Numbered from the stretch's first letter, positions 1 through 8,743 are shown. The stretch: DNA of 64,000 bases from Rugamonas sp. A1-17 (GCA_025548565.1 JAJLPB010000001.1:620001-684000), one strand, 5' to 3'. Made by a program: numbers and translations. Notes: generated from the sequence alone by a model not told the origin.

Positions 1-43
1 TCGTCCATTAACTAAGCGCGAGCGGGAAGATCTGAACTTCTAA
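1..43 (+). CDS. 3' end of an upstream gene, possibly a HipB-like antitoxin (partial)
   Basis: A reading frame open from the window edge ends at a TAA at 41-43, giving a C-terminal tail RPLTKREREDLNF. It stops 11 bases before the hipA-like gene on the same strand. That spacing is what one expects of a small helix-turn-helix antitoxin gene in a hipBA operon. The fragment is too short to identify by sequence, so the HipB role is inference from position only. Confidence 0.3.
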   Translation, partial: RPLTKREREDLNF

Positions 44-54
44 GTTCATTTTAT

Positions 55-1401
55 ATGATGAAACAAGAAAACCTCGTAGTCTTTGCGCATGTCGAAGATG
101 AATTCGTGCCAGCCGGATTGTTGACACTTCATGAGGAAAATACCCATGTGGTGGCATCTGAATTTTCGTATGGCACTAAATATCTCACCCGGCAACATGC
201 ACTTGAGGTCGATCCGGTCAGTCTATCTATTGCAGATAAATCAGCAGTCCGACAAAAGAAAATACTGCCTGTAGATGGCCTAAAGATGTTTGGCGGGATT
301 CGTGATGCCTCACCTGATGCTTGGGGGCGACGTGTAATCGAAGCGAAACTCAAGGCTAAAGCAAATGATTTGCCGGAGTCAACATATTTACTTGAAGCTG
401 GTAGTAACCGAATTGGTGCTCTAGATGTGCGCGCTGACATAAAAGCACTGCCAACTGATGGGTGTCAGTCAACGGCTGACCTTCAATATCTGCTTGAGGC
501 CGCCGAGCGAATAGAGGAGGGAGAAGATATACCTGCTAGCCTTGAAGCGATCTTCGAGGCTGGGGCATCGTTAGGTGGAGCTCGGCCAAAGGCAACCATT
601 CGCGATGAGCAAGGCATCCTTTGGCTTGCAAAATTTCAGAGTCGTGACGAGCGATTGAACGTGCCGGAAATTGAAACAGCCACAATGAAGCTAGCTTCTC
701 TCTGTGGCATGACGGTTCCTGATGTGCAATTTATTAAAGTTGGCGACAGAGACGTGATGTTGATTCGCCGATTTGATCGCTATTGGCTAGATACCAAAGA
801 AAAGTACAGTTCTTTAGCTGATGTGGTAGTCAATCAACCAGACGAGCACAGGTTGACAGAGCGAAGACTGCATTTTGTAAGTGGCCTTACTATGCTGGCT
901 TGCGATGAGATTCAGTCGCGAGAGAAGAGTTATGGGGACTTGGCACAAGGAATTCGCCGCTACTGTCATCATAGTGTAATTCGCGAGAACAATCGCGAAC
1001 TATTTACGAGGATGGTTTATAACATTTTTGTATCAAATGATGATGATCATCCGCGTAATCATGGATTCCTTTGGGATCCTTACATTGGAGGATGGCGGCT
1101 AAGTCCACTTTATGACGTTATGCCACGTCCGACTCGAGCAACAGATCGTTTTCTATTCTTAGGGGTTGGTCAGGAAGGCCGCTCAGCCACACTTGATAAT
1201 GCTATATCGGCAAAAGAAATGTTTAATCTTTCAGTGCAAGATGCGACATCCATCATTGCCGACGTATGGGAGAGGGTGCGTGAGTGGAAGACCTATTTCG
1301 AAGAATTTGGTACTTCGACGAAATCTATCGAACAGGCAGAGAATGCTTTTAGACATATAGATCATATATCTACTTCACGGCTTAGGGCTGGTCTACCTTA
1401 G
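55..1401 (+). CDS. hipA: HipA family serine/threonine kinase toxin
   Basis: A 448-residue protein of the HipA family, kinase toxins that phosphorylate translation factors or aminoacyl-tRNA synthetases and are held in check by a HipB antitoxin. Visible family features are an N-terminal region with GIRDASPDAWGRR, a glycine-rich loop GASLGGARPKATI near residue 178, the catalytic loop SNDDDHPRNHGF near residue 327, and the metal-binding YDVMP near residue 352. The length is normal and no frame break is seen. Two ATGs (55 and 58) are possible starts, neither with a clear ribosome binding site. Base composition is clearly more AT-rich than most of the window, which suggests acquisition by transfer. 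Its target cannot be told from sequence. Confidence 0.88.
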   Translation: MMKQENLVVFAHVEDEFVPAGLLTLHEENTHVVASEFSYGTKYLTRQHALEVDPVSLSIADKSAVRQKKILPVDGLKMFGGIRDASPDAWGRRVIEAKLKAKANDLPESTYLLEAGSNRIGALDVRADIKALPTDGCQSTADLQYLLEAAERIEEGEDIPASLEAIFEAGASLGGARPKATIRDEQGILWLAKFQSRDERLNVPEIETATMKLASLCGMTVPDVQFIKVGDRDVMLIRRFDRYWLDTKEKYSSLADVVVNQPDEHRLTERRLHFVSGLTMLACDEIQSREKSYGDLAQGIRRYCHHSVIRENNRELFTRMVYNIFVSNDDDHPRNHGFLWDPYIGGWRLSPLYDVMPRPTRATDRFLFLGVGQEGRSATLDNAISAKEMFNLSVQDATSIIADVWERVREWKTYFEEFGTSTKSIEQAENAFRHIDHISTSRLRAGLP

Positions 1402-1494
1402 TGGTAGTACAGCAGGCATGCTACGTCTACGGCTATCTGGGGTAGCTTTCACCCCGCGCCGACAAAATCAAGAAGTATCAAACCAGATTTCTCC

Positions 1495-1680
1495 CTAGAA
1501 GAAGCCGGCTTTTCGTTGTCCTTGAAAATTCGAGGTGTAGTGCCCGTCCTGTAGCTTTTTACGCCCCCCTTCCAACTCACCGAGTTTCTTTTCAAGGGTT
1601 GTATTAACGTAATTCCCGAACTCAGTCATGCGCTTCTTAACCTCGGCAGGCATGGCTTGCGCAGGAGAGGGACGAGGCAT
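1495..1680 (-). CDS. Small hypothetical protein or gene remnant
   Basis: A 61-codon frame beginning MPRPSPAQAMPAEV, with a lysine- and glutamate-rich middle and ending KAGFF. Upstream of its ATG, in another frame on the same strand (about 1801 down to 1684), there is a stretch that also reads like protein (for example VEFAELLTAHTQ). The two may be pieces of one frameshifted gene. No family was recognised. It lies between the low-GC toxin gene and the LysR gene, a likely site of past insertion and decay. Confidence 0.25.
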   Translation of the reverse strand: MPRPSPAQAMPAEVKKRMTEFGNYVNTTLEKKLGELEGGRKKLQDGHYTSNFQGQRKAGFF

Positions 1681-1818
1681 ATCGGGCTTGTGTTGCGAAC
1701 GTAGCGGATGCTCAGGTGTTTATCCAGGTTGGCGGCCTGGGTATGGGCTGTCAGCAATTCTGCGAATTCCACGTGCGCCTGCAACCCGCGACATTCGATA
1801 CTGATTCGTTTACAATCG

Positions 1819-2733
1819 TCACGTCAGCGCTGCCGACAGGTGCGCCACCAACGCCCTTACCTTGGCCGAATGCTTGCGTTCGGGCGGGCTCACAAGATGA
1901 ATCGGGGTGCGCGGCGTCTCCCAATCGGGCATGAGTCGCACAACTTCACCGCTCGCCAACTCGCTGTCGAGCAGCCAGGTGGGCAGGTAGCCGATTCCCA
2001 TAGCCGTCGCCACGGCCGAGCGTAGCACCTCGCTGCTGTTGGTCTGAATATGTCCCTCGACCCGAATACTCTTGACGGTTCCCGTCGCCTCCGACGCGCC
2101 CGCGCCCGCCGTGAACACCCATAAATTGCTGTTGGCCATCTCCGTGTAGACGATACATTCGTGCGCCAGCAGGTCTTCCGGACTGACGGGCGGGCGAACG
2201 CCCTTGGGAAGGGCCCGCAGGTAGTCGCGGTGGGCGAGCAGCATGCGATCCGATGTGCCGACGCGCTTGGCGATCAGCCCGCTGTCCGGCAGCTCACCGA
2301 TCCGCACCGACACATCGATCCCTTGTTCGACCAGGTCGATGAATCCATCATGCAGGCGCAGGTCGATTTTGACGTCGGGGTGTGCCGCCATGAACGACTT
2401 CAGCAGGGGCATCAGCTTTCGATGGCCGAAAGCCACCGAGGCGGCCACTCGTATCCAGCCGCGCAGCTGCCCCGCGCCGTTGACGAGGCTAGACTCGGCC
2501 TCGGCAATTTCGGCGACCAGCCTGCGTGCCTGCTCGAAATAGCGGCCGCCTTCTTCGGTCAGGGCAAGTGAGCGCGTCGTCCGGACCAGCAGCTTCGCCC
2601 CGAGCTCCTTCTCCAGGGCGGCCACTTGCTTGCTGATGGCGCTTTGGGTGGCGTGGAATTCGTCGGCCACGGCGGAAAAACTGCCGGACTCGACCACTCT
2701 CACAAACGTTCGCATTGCCGACAGCTTGTCCAT
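1819..2733 (-). CDS. LysR family transcriptional regulator
   Basis: A 304-residue LysR-type regulator with an N-terminal winged helix-turn-helix (SFSAVADEFHATQSAISKQV, about residues 19-38) followed by a LysR substrate-binding domain. The start at 2733 was chosen over an upstream ATG at 2796 because it opens with the standard MDKLSAMRTFVRVVESGSF and has AAGG seven bases upstream. It is divergent from the AhpD-like and Old Yellow Enzyme genes, with about 134 bases between. By the usual LysR arrangement it probably controls them in response to an electrophile or quinone; the inducer is inference. Confidence 0.9.
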   Translation of the reverse strand: MDKLSAMRTFVRVVESGSFSAVADEFHATQSAISKQVAALEKELGAKLLVRTTRSLALTEEGGRYFEQARRLVAEIAEAESSLVNGAGQLRGWIRVAASVAFGHRKLMPLLKSFMAAHPDVKIDLRLHDGFIDLVEQGIDVSVRIGELPDSGLIAKRVGTSDRMLLAHRDYLRALPKGVRPPVSPEDLLAHECIVYTEMANSNLWVFTAGAGASEATGTVKSIRVEGHIQTNSSEVLRSAVATAMGIGYLPTWLLDSELASGEVVRLMPDWETPRTPIHLVSPPERKHSAKVRALVAHLSAALT

Positions 2734-2867
2734 ACTCGCCTTATATATGCCATTTACTACTAAATGATAGTGCGAAAACCAGTCTATATCAACCAACGAG
2801 AATCAGTCAAAGTAGAGCCATCGATTAAGTAAGTCCATCGTTTCTCAACCACTACCAGGAGATTTCC

Positions 2868-3404
2868 ATGACCACCATCAACGTTCCCACTCGCGAAGAA
2901 GTCAGCCCAGCCAACCAAGCGATCTTTGATAACCTCAAAAAAGGCTTCGGCATGGTCCCCAACCTGTTCGCCACCTTGGCCCACTCGGAGAATGCCCTCG
3001 CCACCTACATGGTGTTTCAAGGCGCCAAGAGCAGCGTCACCGGCAAGGCGCGCGAGGTCGTCAACCTTGTCGTCAGCCAGGTGAACGAATGCGAATATTG
3101 CCTGGCCGCGCACACCATGGTCGGCAAAATGAGCGGCTTCACCGATGCGCAAATCATCGAGATCCGCCATGGCCACGCCAGCTTCGACGCCAAGCTCGAC
3201 GCGCTCGCCCGCTTGACCAAAGGTATCGCGCAAAGCCGCGGCCATGTCGATCACGGCTTGGTCGAGGCGTTCTTCGCCGCCGGCTGGACCAAGGAAAACC
3301 TGGTGGACACCATCGTCGCCATCGGCGACAAGACCGTGACCAACTACCTGCATTCGACCACGCAGATCCCGGTCGACTTTCCCGCCGCCCCACGGCTGGA
3401 TTGA
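2868..3404 (+). CDS. Carboxymuconolactone decarboxylase / AhpD-like peroxidase
   Basis: A 178-residue all-helical protein of the CMD/AhpD superfamily. The redox motif CEYCLAAHT (CxxC followed by a histidine) near residue 75 marks it as an AhpD-type alkylhydroperoxidase rather than a true decarboxylase. Start: ATG 2868 preceded by CAGGAG. It is followed 47 bases later by an Old Yellow Enzyme on the same strand and lies opposite a LysR gene. The three look like an electrophile or peroxide defence unit. The exact substrate is unknown. Confidence 0.88.
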   Translation: MTTINVPTREEVSPANQAIFDNLKKGFGMVPNLFATLAHSENALATYMVFQGAKSSVTGKAREVVNLVVSQVNECEYCLAAHTMVGKMSGFTDAQIIEIRHGHASFDAKLDALARLTKGIAQSRGHVDHGLVEAFFAAGWTKENLVDTIVAIGDKTVTNYLHSTTQIPVDFPAAPRLD

Positions 3405-3451
3405 TTGAACACGCCATTCCACATTTCACTTCACTTCGAGAGGCACCACTG

Positions 3452-4540
3452 ATGAATTCCCTTTATGACCCACTAGCGTTAGGCGATCTGCATTTGAAGA
3501 ACCGCGTCTTCATGGCGCCACTGACACGTAATCGGGCCCAACCGGATGGCGTGCCGGGGATGTGGACGGCGACGTACTACAGCCAGCGCGCATCGGCCGG
3601 TTTGATCGTGTCGGAAGCGACGCAGATCTCCGCGATGGGGACGGGCTATGTCAATACGCCGGGCATTTATACGGCCGAGCACATTGCGGGATGGCGCCAG
3701 ATTACGCAGGCGGTTCATGATGCGGGAGGACGCATCTTTCTTCAGCTCTGGCATGTTGGCCGCATCTCCCATACCAGCCTGCTTCCGGAAAACGCGTCGC
3801 CATTGGCCCCCTCGGCGATCACGGCCAAGAGCCAGACGGTGGTTGCGACGGGTTTTGTGGACGTGTCCGAGCCGAGGGCGATGACGCTGACCGATATTCG
3901 CCAGACCGTCGAGGACTACCGCCAGGCGGCGGTCAACGCCAAGGAGGCGGGCTTCGACGGGGTCGAGATCCACGCCGCCAACGGCTACCTGATCGATCAA
4001 TTTCTTCAGACGAAGTCGAACGTGCGCACGGACGACTACGGCGGTGCCGCTTCAAACCGGGTGCGGTTCCTCCGCGAGGTCCTTGACGCCGTGCTTGGCG
4101 TCTGGGAGCCGAGCCGCGTCGGCGTGCGCATTTCGCCCGGCGGCACGTTCAACGATATGGCCGATGCCAACCCGACGGAGACGTTTTCCCATGTCGTTGA
4201 TGTTCTCAATGCGCTGCGTGTCGGTTACTTGCACGTGGTGGAAGCCTCGCCGGGGCAGGCGCCCGCGAGCGAGGGCTTACCCGAGCTGTTCGACCGTTTG
4301 CGCGAGATGTGGAACGGTGTCTACATCGTCAATGGCGGATACGACGCCGCGCGGGGCGAACTGGCCATCTCAAGCGGCCGCGCCGACGCCGTGGCCTACG
4401 GACGCCTGTTCCTCGCCAATCCGGATTTGCCGAAGCGCCTGCGACACGGCGGCCCGCTGAATGCAGCTGATCCATCGAGCTTCTACGGTGGCACCGAACG
4501 CGGCTATGTCGACTATCCAACGTGGGGCGAAGACATTTAA
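3452..4540 (+). CDS. Old Yellow Enzyme family alkene reductase (NemA-like)
   Basis: A 362-residue FMN-dependent alkene reductase. Family marks are the opening LYDPLALGDLHLKNRVFMAP, the active-site pair in HAANGYLIDQFLQ (His and Asn that bind the substrate carbonyl), and the phosphate-binding C-terminal part NGGYDAARGE / DAVAYGRLFLANPDLP. The start is ATG 3452, after GAGGCACCACTG; a longer reading through from 3089 overlaps the preceding gene and is rejected. Enzymes of this type reduce N-ethylmaleimide, quinones and nitro compounds with NADPH. It probably forms one transcript with the AhpD-like gene. Confidence 0.93.
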   Translation: MNSLYDPLALGDLHLKNRVFMAPLTRNRAQPDGVPGMWTATYYSQRASAGLIVSEATQISAMGTGYVNTPGIYTAEHIAGWRQITQAVHDAGGRIFLQLWHVGRISHTSLLPENASPLAPSAITAKSQTVVATGFVDVSEPRAMTLTDIRQTVEDYRQAAVNAKEAGFDGVEIHAANGYLIDQFLQTKSNVRTDDYGGAASNRVRFLREVLDAVLGVWEPSRVGVRISPGGTFNDMADANPTETFSHVVDVLNALRVGYLHVVEASPGQAPASEGLPELFDRLREMWNGVYIVNGGYDAARGELAISSGRADAVAYGRLFLANPDLPKRLRHGGPLNAADPSSFYGGTERGYVDYPTWGEDI

Positions 4541-5068
4541 ACGGAAGGGCAGTATGGCTAAAAATTGGCGTTGTTCAATTGGACCCGGGCACGGATTCGT
4601 ACTGTGAGTTTATGGTTCGGCTCCGGCGAAGGGAGGGCGGCTAGAAGATTATCAGATTCCGTTGAAAATTCGTGGGGAAGATGGGCCAATTTCGAATGCA
4701 ACTCAAAAGCTGCTGCATATCCTTGCTGATCGTTTCAGGAAAAAAGCCGGAATTTACTCATATCTGCAAAAAATCAAAAGTTATATCGCGTCAAATATTG
4801 CGCGCAAATGCTATTTGCGCCTTGGATTGATGCGGTGGCATCAATTAAATTGGACGGGCCGAAAAATTTCCCAAAACATCACATATCTGATAACATTTTT
4901 AGACCCTACGTAGGGTAAGTGGTTAGGTATTTATTATTTTAGAAAAGCCAGTGGATTCGGTATCTGTTGCATGCATTTCACCATGTCGAGTAGCGAATTT
5001 CCGTAAGGAGTTTTTAAACTAATTTCGCTTGCCAATTTATTTCGTCAAAAAATATGGGAATGTTTTAA
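4541..5068 (+). other. AT-rich intergenic region
   Basis: These 528 bases are much richer in A and T than the flanking reductase gene. An 83-codon open frame at 4662-4913 has no ribosome binding site and no recognisable family, so it is not called as a gene. The only structure seen is the 14-base palindrome at 4903-4916. The region probably marks the edge of acquired DNA and carries the promoter of the deacetylase gene that follows. Confidence 0.5.
4903..4916. promoter_or_regulatory. Perfect 14-base palindrome (ACCCTACGTAGGGT), candidate operator
   Basis: The sequence ACCCTACGTAGGGT equals its own reverse complement. It sits about 150 bases upstream of the secreted PIG-L deacetylase gene in otherwise AT-rich, unstructured DNA. 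Seven-base half sites around a central TACGTA-like core are typical of dimeric activators of the LuxR/FixJ type, but the binding protein is unknown. Confidence 0.4.
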
Positions 5069-6118
5069 ATGAATTTATTGAACTACGCAAAAAGAATTTT
5101 CTCAGCTTTATTTCTTGTTGCGCTAACTGGTGCAAATGCAAATGCGGCCGTGTATTTTGTCGCACATCCCGATGATTTGGAACTGCTTATGGGTGGGAAT
5201 GCTATTACTGATATCATAGGGAATTATCCAACCGTTATTGTTGTGGTCACAGCAGGGGATGCACACAATCTAAATCGTGCATGTGCTCCACTTACAATTA
5301 GTTGGACGTGTCCTGATAAGGTCACAGATTTGGATGAATATAATGTCAAGAAAAATCCATATTATCGTGTGCGGTTAGATGCGCATGAGGCCGCAATTAA
5401 ACAGTGGGTGCCGAGCAGCTATCAAAAGCAGATTGTACGTAGCGTAGAATCTTTTGGCAGCGGGGCGAGTGCTGTTAATGTGGAGAAAGCATCGATCGGC
5501 AATGTCGTTATGTATTATTTGAACCTTCCCGACACGCAGCTGGAAAAATTTCATCATGACGGAAATCCATTGTTCGACGTGGAGAGCAAGAACCTATATA
5601 CTCCATCCTCACTCCGTGAGACGATGAGAGAGATAATTTCACGTAATAATAGTGGGACGCCATTTTTTGGGGTGAATTTCCCTGAGTATGACCCGGACTA
5701 TTTCGAGGCCGGTTATAATGAGGAGAACTTTACTATTACGGATGTAACTGACCCAAGAGTTGGACAAGTAATTAAACCAGCAAAATATTTTATCGATCAT
5801 GGCGACCACACTGCTGTGGGTAAATTTATGAAAGATGCTATCCAGGAGGATTCAAGGTTCTGGTGTGTTGGTCAAGTAATTTATATGGGATATGCTAATG
5901 CGGCTTACCCCAAGTCACTGACTCATAATATTGAAGTACTTCAGACTACTGGATATGATGCGCTCAATCAAGTTTTAGTTGATGAAGGAAATTGGACTCA
6001 CAATTCCGATAGCAATAGTAGTCTTGCCGGCGCAATGGATGGTTTCCATAAGAGCTATTTGGGGAAACAGAAATTTCGCCTTTATGGGATTCCTGGCGCA
6101 GGAGCCTGCACTTTCTAG
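5069..6118 (+). CDS. Secreted PIG-L family deacetylase
   Basis: A 349-residue protein with a Sec signal peptide (about residues 1-26, ending GANANA) and a GlcNAc-PI de-N-acetylase/LmbE-type zinc hydrolase domain. The metal and catalytic motif AHPDDLE starts near residue 33, and a second metal ligand is likely the histidine in DHGDHTAVGKF near residue 246. Such enzymes remove N-acetyl groups from amino sugars or similar conjugates; being exported, this one would act in the periplasm or outside. Codon use and base composition are AT-rich, unlike neighbouring genes, so it was probably acquired. A terminator lies 130 bases downstream. The substrate is not known. Confidence 0.85.
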   Translation: MNLLNYAKRIFSALFLVALTGANANAAVYFVAHPDDLELLMGGNAITDIIGNYPTVIVVVTAGDAHNLNRACAPLTISWTCPDKVTDLDEYNVKKNPYYRVRLDAHEAAIKQWVPSSYQKQIVRSVESFGSGASAVNVEKASIGNVVMYYLNLPDTQLEKFHHDGNPLFDVESKNLYTPSSLRETMREIISRNNSGTPFFGVNFPEYDPDYFEAGYNEENFTITDVTDPRVGQVIKPAKYFIDHGDHTAVGKFMKDAIQEDSRFWCVGQVIYMGYANAAYPKSLTHNIEVLQTTGYDALNQVLVDEGNWTHNSDSNSSLAGAMDGFHKSYLGKQKFRLYGIPGAGACTF

Positions 6119-6247
6119 TTGTGGCTAACCATCTACAAAATAATCCCGGTTTACGAAATAATGCTCCGGTGATCGAGTAATCGACAACTATTAGGCAAAG
6201 ACGTCGGCCCAAAAGCGGGAATCAGGGACTATCAGGGAGGAGTCTGG

Positions 6248-6282
6248 AAACCCGCTCTCCTCACAGGAGAAGCGGGTTTTTT
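6248..6282 (+). terminator. Rho-independent terminator
   Basis: AAACCCGCT and CTCCT pair with AGGAG and AGCGGGTTT around a CAC loop, with one bulged base, and a run of six T follows the stem. It would end transcription from the PIG-L gene. The stem is nearly symmetrical but only the plus strand carries a clear U-tract. Confidence 0.85.
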
Positions 6283-6388
6283 ACTGTCTCTTCAAATCCG
6301 CCGGAGTACCATGAAAATCCACGACGGGTGAGGGACAAGATGGCGTCAGCTCCATCTTGGGAGGCAGTCGGATGACTTACTGGGCGCC

Positions 6389-6828
6389 TTAAAGGCCGAG
6401 CTTTTCCCGCAACGAAGCATTCTCCCGCTCCAACTGCTCAACTCGCTCGCGTAGTGGCTGAATCACGTTGCCAACCTCCGGTTCAGTGAAGCGACGGGTA
6501 ATGTGCTGCGGGCAGTTCCAATCGAATGCCTCTAGCCGCAATCTGAATATCCGTTCCGGTTTCGCCGCGCCGCGGATAGTCGACCAGGATCGTGCAAGCG
6601 CGGTCGTTGGCCTTGAAATTACCCGTGCTGATGTACTGCCGGTTGCCTCGATAGTCGGCGAAGGCCAGGGTTTGGTCTTCGAGAATTTTCAGAAACCCCC
6701 GCGGCCCGCCCCGGTGCTGGACGTAAGGCCAACCGGTTTCCGACACCAATGCCAGGTACAAGGTGTCCTGCTGCGCGCGGACATAGCTCTGCATCACGGC
6801 GCATAATTGGGCGCCGTCCTCGACGATG
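6389..6828 (-). pseudogene. Broken pyridoxamine-5'-phosphate-oxidase-like flavoprotein gene
   Basis: Two parts of one FMN-binding split-barrel protein lie in different frames. The N-terminal-side part (about 6828-6545) reads LYLALVSETGWPYVQHRGG and FADYRGNRQYISTG, a typical core of this family. After about 6540 the reading continues one frame over as LEAFDWNCPQHITRRFTEPE and ends in a coiled tail with a TAA at 6389-6391. The segment normally joining the two, some 40 residues, is missing, as is the usual N-terminus, which is replaced by unrelated sequence at about 6828. It is therefore not expected to make a working enzyme. Confidence 0.75.
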
Positions 6829-6834
6829 CGCGGA

Positions 6835-7151
6835 TCGCGGCGGAGGCCGGTGTAAAGATCGAAGGAGCCAATCGCGCGCGGCCGGTGCCTGCTGTGGATC
6901 TGCAAATGGAAGTCCCTTTGGCATTTGATGTCTCGCGCGTGGAGCCTCGACAGATGCCTGCCTATCAGCGGGCCCATTTCCCTGTTACTGGTGGACAGGA
7001 GCCGCATGAGGTGGCCGTCGCCTTGCTGGCGGATTTGGTTAAGCGCATTGTCGATGTCGAAGGACCGATACACATCGAGGAAACAGCCCGGCGCCTGGCG
7101 GCATGTTTTGGAAAGGAAAAAGCGGGGACGCGCATTCTGTTAACGAGCTAG
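6835..7151 (+). pseudogene. 3' fragment of a DUF3320/DUF4011-type helicase gene
   Basis: The plus-strand frame reads EVPLAFDVSRVEPRQMPAYQ and then GPIHIEETARRLAACFGKEK to a TAG at 7149-7151. This matches the DUF3320 domain found at the very C-terminus of large DUF4011 superfamily-1 helicase/nuclease proteins, which usually exceed 1,500 residues. Only about 100 residues remain; the rest is absent and the fragment abuts the oxidase remnant on the opposite strand. Identification is from memory of the family, with good but not certain confidence. Confidence 0.6.
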
Positions 7152-7209
7152 AAAAATTCCCGCTGGTACGCTGATAGAATATGGATTCAAGCCTATTCCG
7201 AGAGCGACC

Positions 7210-7509
7210 ATGAACGACTACATCATCCTCATGCTTGACGATACCGCGAACCCCGACGCCGCGAGCAGCGCGCTTTGGGAATCCTACATCACCGGCCTGC
7301 GTCAAAGCGGCCAATTCGACGGCGGCAGTTCCATCGGCCAGGGCGCGGTGTATCGCAAAGGCGCGCCGGCCGATTCCGCAAGCCTGTACGTCACCGGCTA
7401 CCTGCGCGTGCGCGCCGCAAGCATGGACGACGCCGCGCGCTTCCTGATCGGGAATCCGCACTACGAAGCCGGCGGCGGCGTGGAGATCCGCGAGCTGCCA
7501 CCGGATTAA
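7210..7509 (+). CDS. YciI-like domain protein
   Basis: A 99-residue protein of the YCII-related (dimeric alpha/beta ferredoxin-like) family: MNDYIILMLDDT at the start, a central WESYITGLRQSGQFDGGSSI, and the ending HYEAGGGVEIRELP typical of the group. Members are small stand-alone proteins often of unknown function; some are found with sigma factors, but none is adjacent here. It is intact, high-GC and stands between gene remnants on both sides. Confidence 0.82.
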   Translation: MNDYIILMLDDTANPDAASSALWESYITGLRQSGQFDGGSSIGQGAVYRKGAPADSASLYVTGYLRVRAASMDDAARFLIGNPHYEAGGGVEIRELPPD

Positions 7510-7551
7510 TCCGGCTGTGGGGCCGCCATCGCCGCAGCTTCCTCGTCCCGC

Positions 7552-8303
7552 CTAAGCCACTGAGCGGCGGCGTTTGGTCCAGCCCAGCAGGCCCAAGCCG
7601 GCCAGCAACATGGCCCGGGTTTCCGGTTCAGGGACTGGTGTCAGCAAATACGTCTGGCCCTGCTGCCGATCGATGTCCCAGCCTCTCCCCAGAATTTGGC
7701 CCGATTCATTGATATCATAGTTTCCATCAAAATCTATCGCTCTGTTCTGGGGAACGGCGAGCAGGCTGTTGAGTGTATAGACGTCGCCATCGAGATAGAT
7801 ATATGGATTAGGGACCAATCCAGTGTATATCGTCACGCCGCCAGCGCTACGGCCACCCGCATATTCTTCACCAGCAGGTAGTGGCGTTGTCAGGCCGTTC
7901 AGATAAAACATGGGGAAGCCATAGTCGGGTCTCCAATCGTAACGCACCGAGCCGACGATGGATCCGTCGTGGCCGAATTTAAGATTGTCCAATCCCACGA
8001 CGGTTCCCCAATCGGGACTGCTATTCATCAATTTAACGGTCAGATCGGTCATCGTACCGTTGGAATACAGGAAGGAGTGCTTATCGCCGGCCGCCGTTGT
8101 CGAATAGCCGAGGATGCCGCCTTGGGCATTCACGCTCACCGCCGAGTTATATGAGCCACCCAGGGTACCAAGATCCTTCATACCGTCCGCCTTGGTATAA
8201 CTGAAGGCGTGCGTCATGCTGTTATTTAAGTCAGCCCGGCCGACCACAGTGCCGCTGTCATTGATGGCAGAGGCCCAGCTTTGCTTATATTGACGGCTGT
8301 TGG
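7552..8303 (-). pseudogene. 5'-truncated HAF-repeat PEP-CTERM protein
   Basis: The frame contains HAF-type repeats (SWASAINDSGTVVGRADLNN, MKDLGTLGGSYNSAVSVNAQ) and ends with a PEP-CTERM sorting tail: VPEPETRAMLLAGLGLLGW followed by KRRR. PEP-CTERM tails are recognised by exosortase after Sec export. However, the coding sequence has no signal peptide and runs back without any good start to about 8303, just two bases from the stop codon of the usp gene; a GTG at 8247 is the only plausible internal start. The 5' half has been lost, so the product probably cannot be exported. An annotator might call 7552-8247 as a normal gene. Confidence 0.75.
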
Positions 8304-8305
8304 AG

Positions 8306-8743
8306 TCAGCGGAACACCAGCACCGGGATCTGGCTGTGGGTCAGCACTTTCTGCGTTTCACTGCCCAGCAACATCCCTTTGACGCCGCGCCGACCATGCG
8401 AGGCCATGCAGATCAGGTCGCAGCCGTGCAGGCGCGCGGTTTCGATGATCTGTTCATACGGCTGGTCGTCGGTGCAGATGACCGTCTTGCACTGCACGTC
8501 CATTTCACGCGCGGCCTTTTCGATATCGTCGAGATAGCGCTGCGCGTGTTGCTGGCTGTCGCGGACATATTCGTCGCGGGTGGCTTCCAGCATGTCGGCG
8601 TGCGCCGTCAGGACATGGAAGGGTGCGATCACGTGCACGGCGGTGACCGTGGCGTTGTTCTCCTTGGCGAAGGCGATGGTCTTCTGAATGATGGCGGAGG
8701 AAATGGCCGAGCCGTCGGTCGGCAATAAGATGTGTTTGAACAT
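8306..8743 (-). CDS. Universal stress protein, UspA family
   Basis: A 145-residue single-domain Usp protein beginning MFKHILLPTDGSAISSAIIQ and carrying the ATP-binding signature GRRGVKGMLLGSETQ near the C-terminus, so it probably binds ATP. It lies 75 bases downstream of the ClpP-like gene on the same strand and likely shares its transcript. A candidate FNR-type site farther upstream suggests induction by low oxygen, as known for Usp genes in related bacteria. Confidence 0.93.
   Translation of the reverse strand: MFKHILLPTDGSAISSAIIQKTIAFAKENNATVTAVHVIAPFHVLTAHADMLEATRDEYVRDSQQHAQRYLDDIEKAAREMDVQCKTVICTDDQPYEQIIETARLHGCDLICMASHGRRGVKGMLLGSETQKVLTHSQIPVLVFR

Noticed and set aside
4662..4913. 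83-codon plus-strand frame in the AT-rich gap
   Set aside because: No ribosome binding site, no family, and codon use unlike either neighbour; frames of this length occur by chance.
6807..7151. Complete small gene on the plus strand starting with TTG 6807
   Set aside because: Only the portion from about 6835 resembles DUF3320, and it is just the C-terminal end of a much larger protein; the first residues come from the opposite-strand oxidase remnant.
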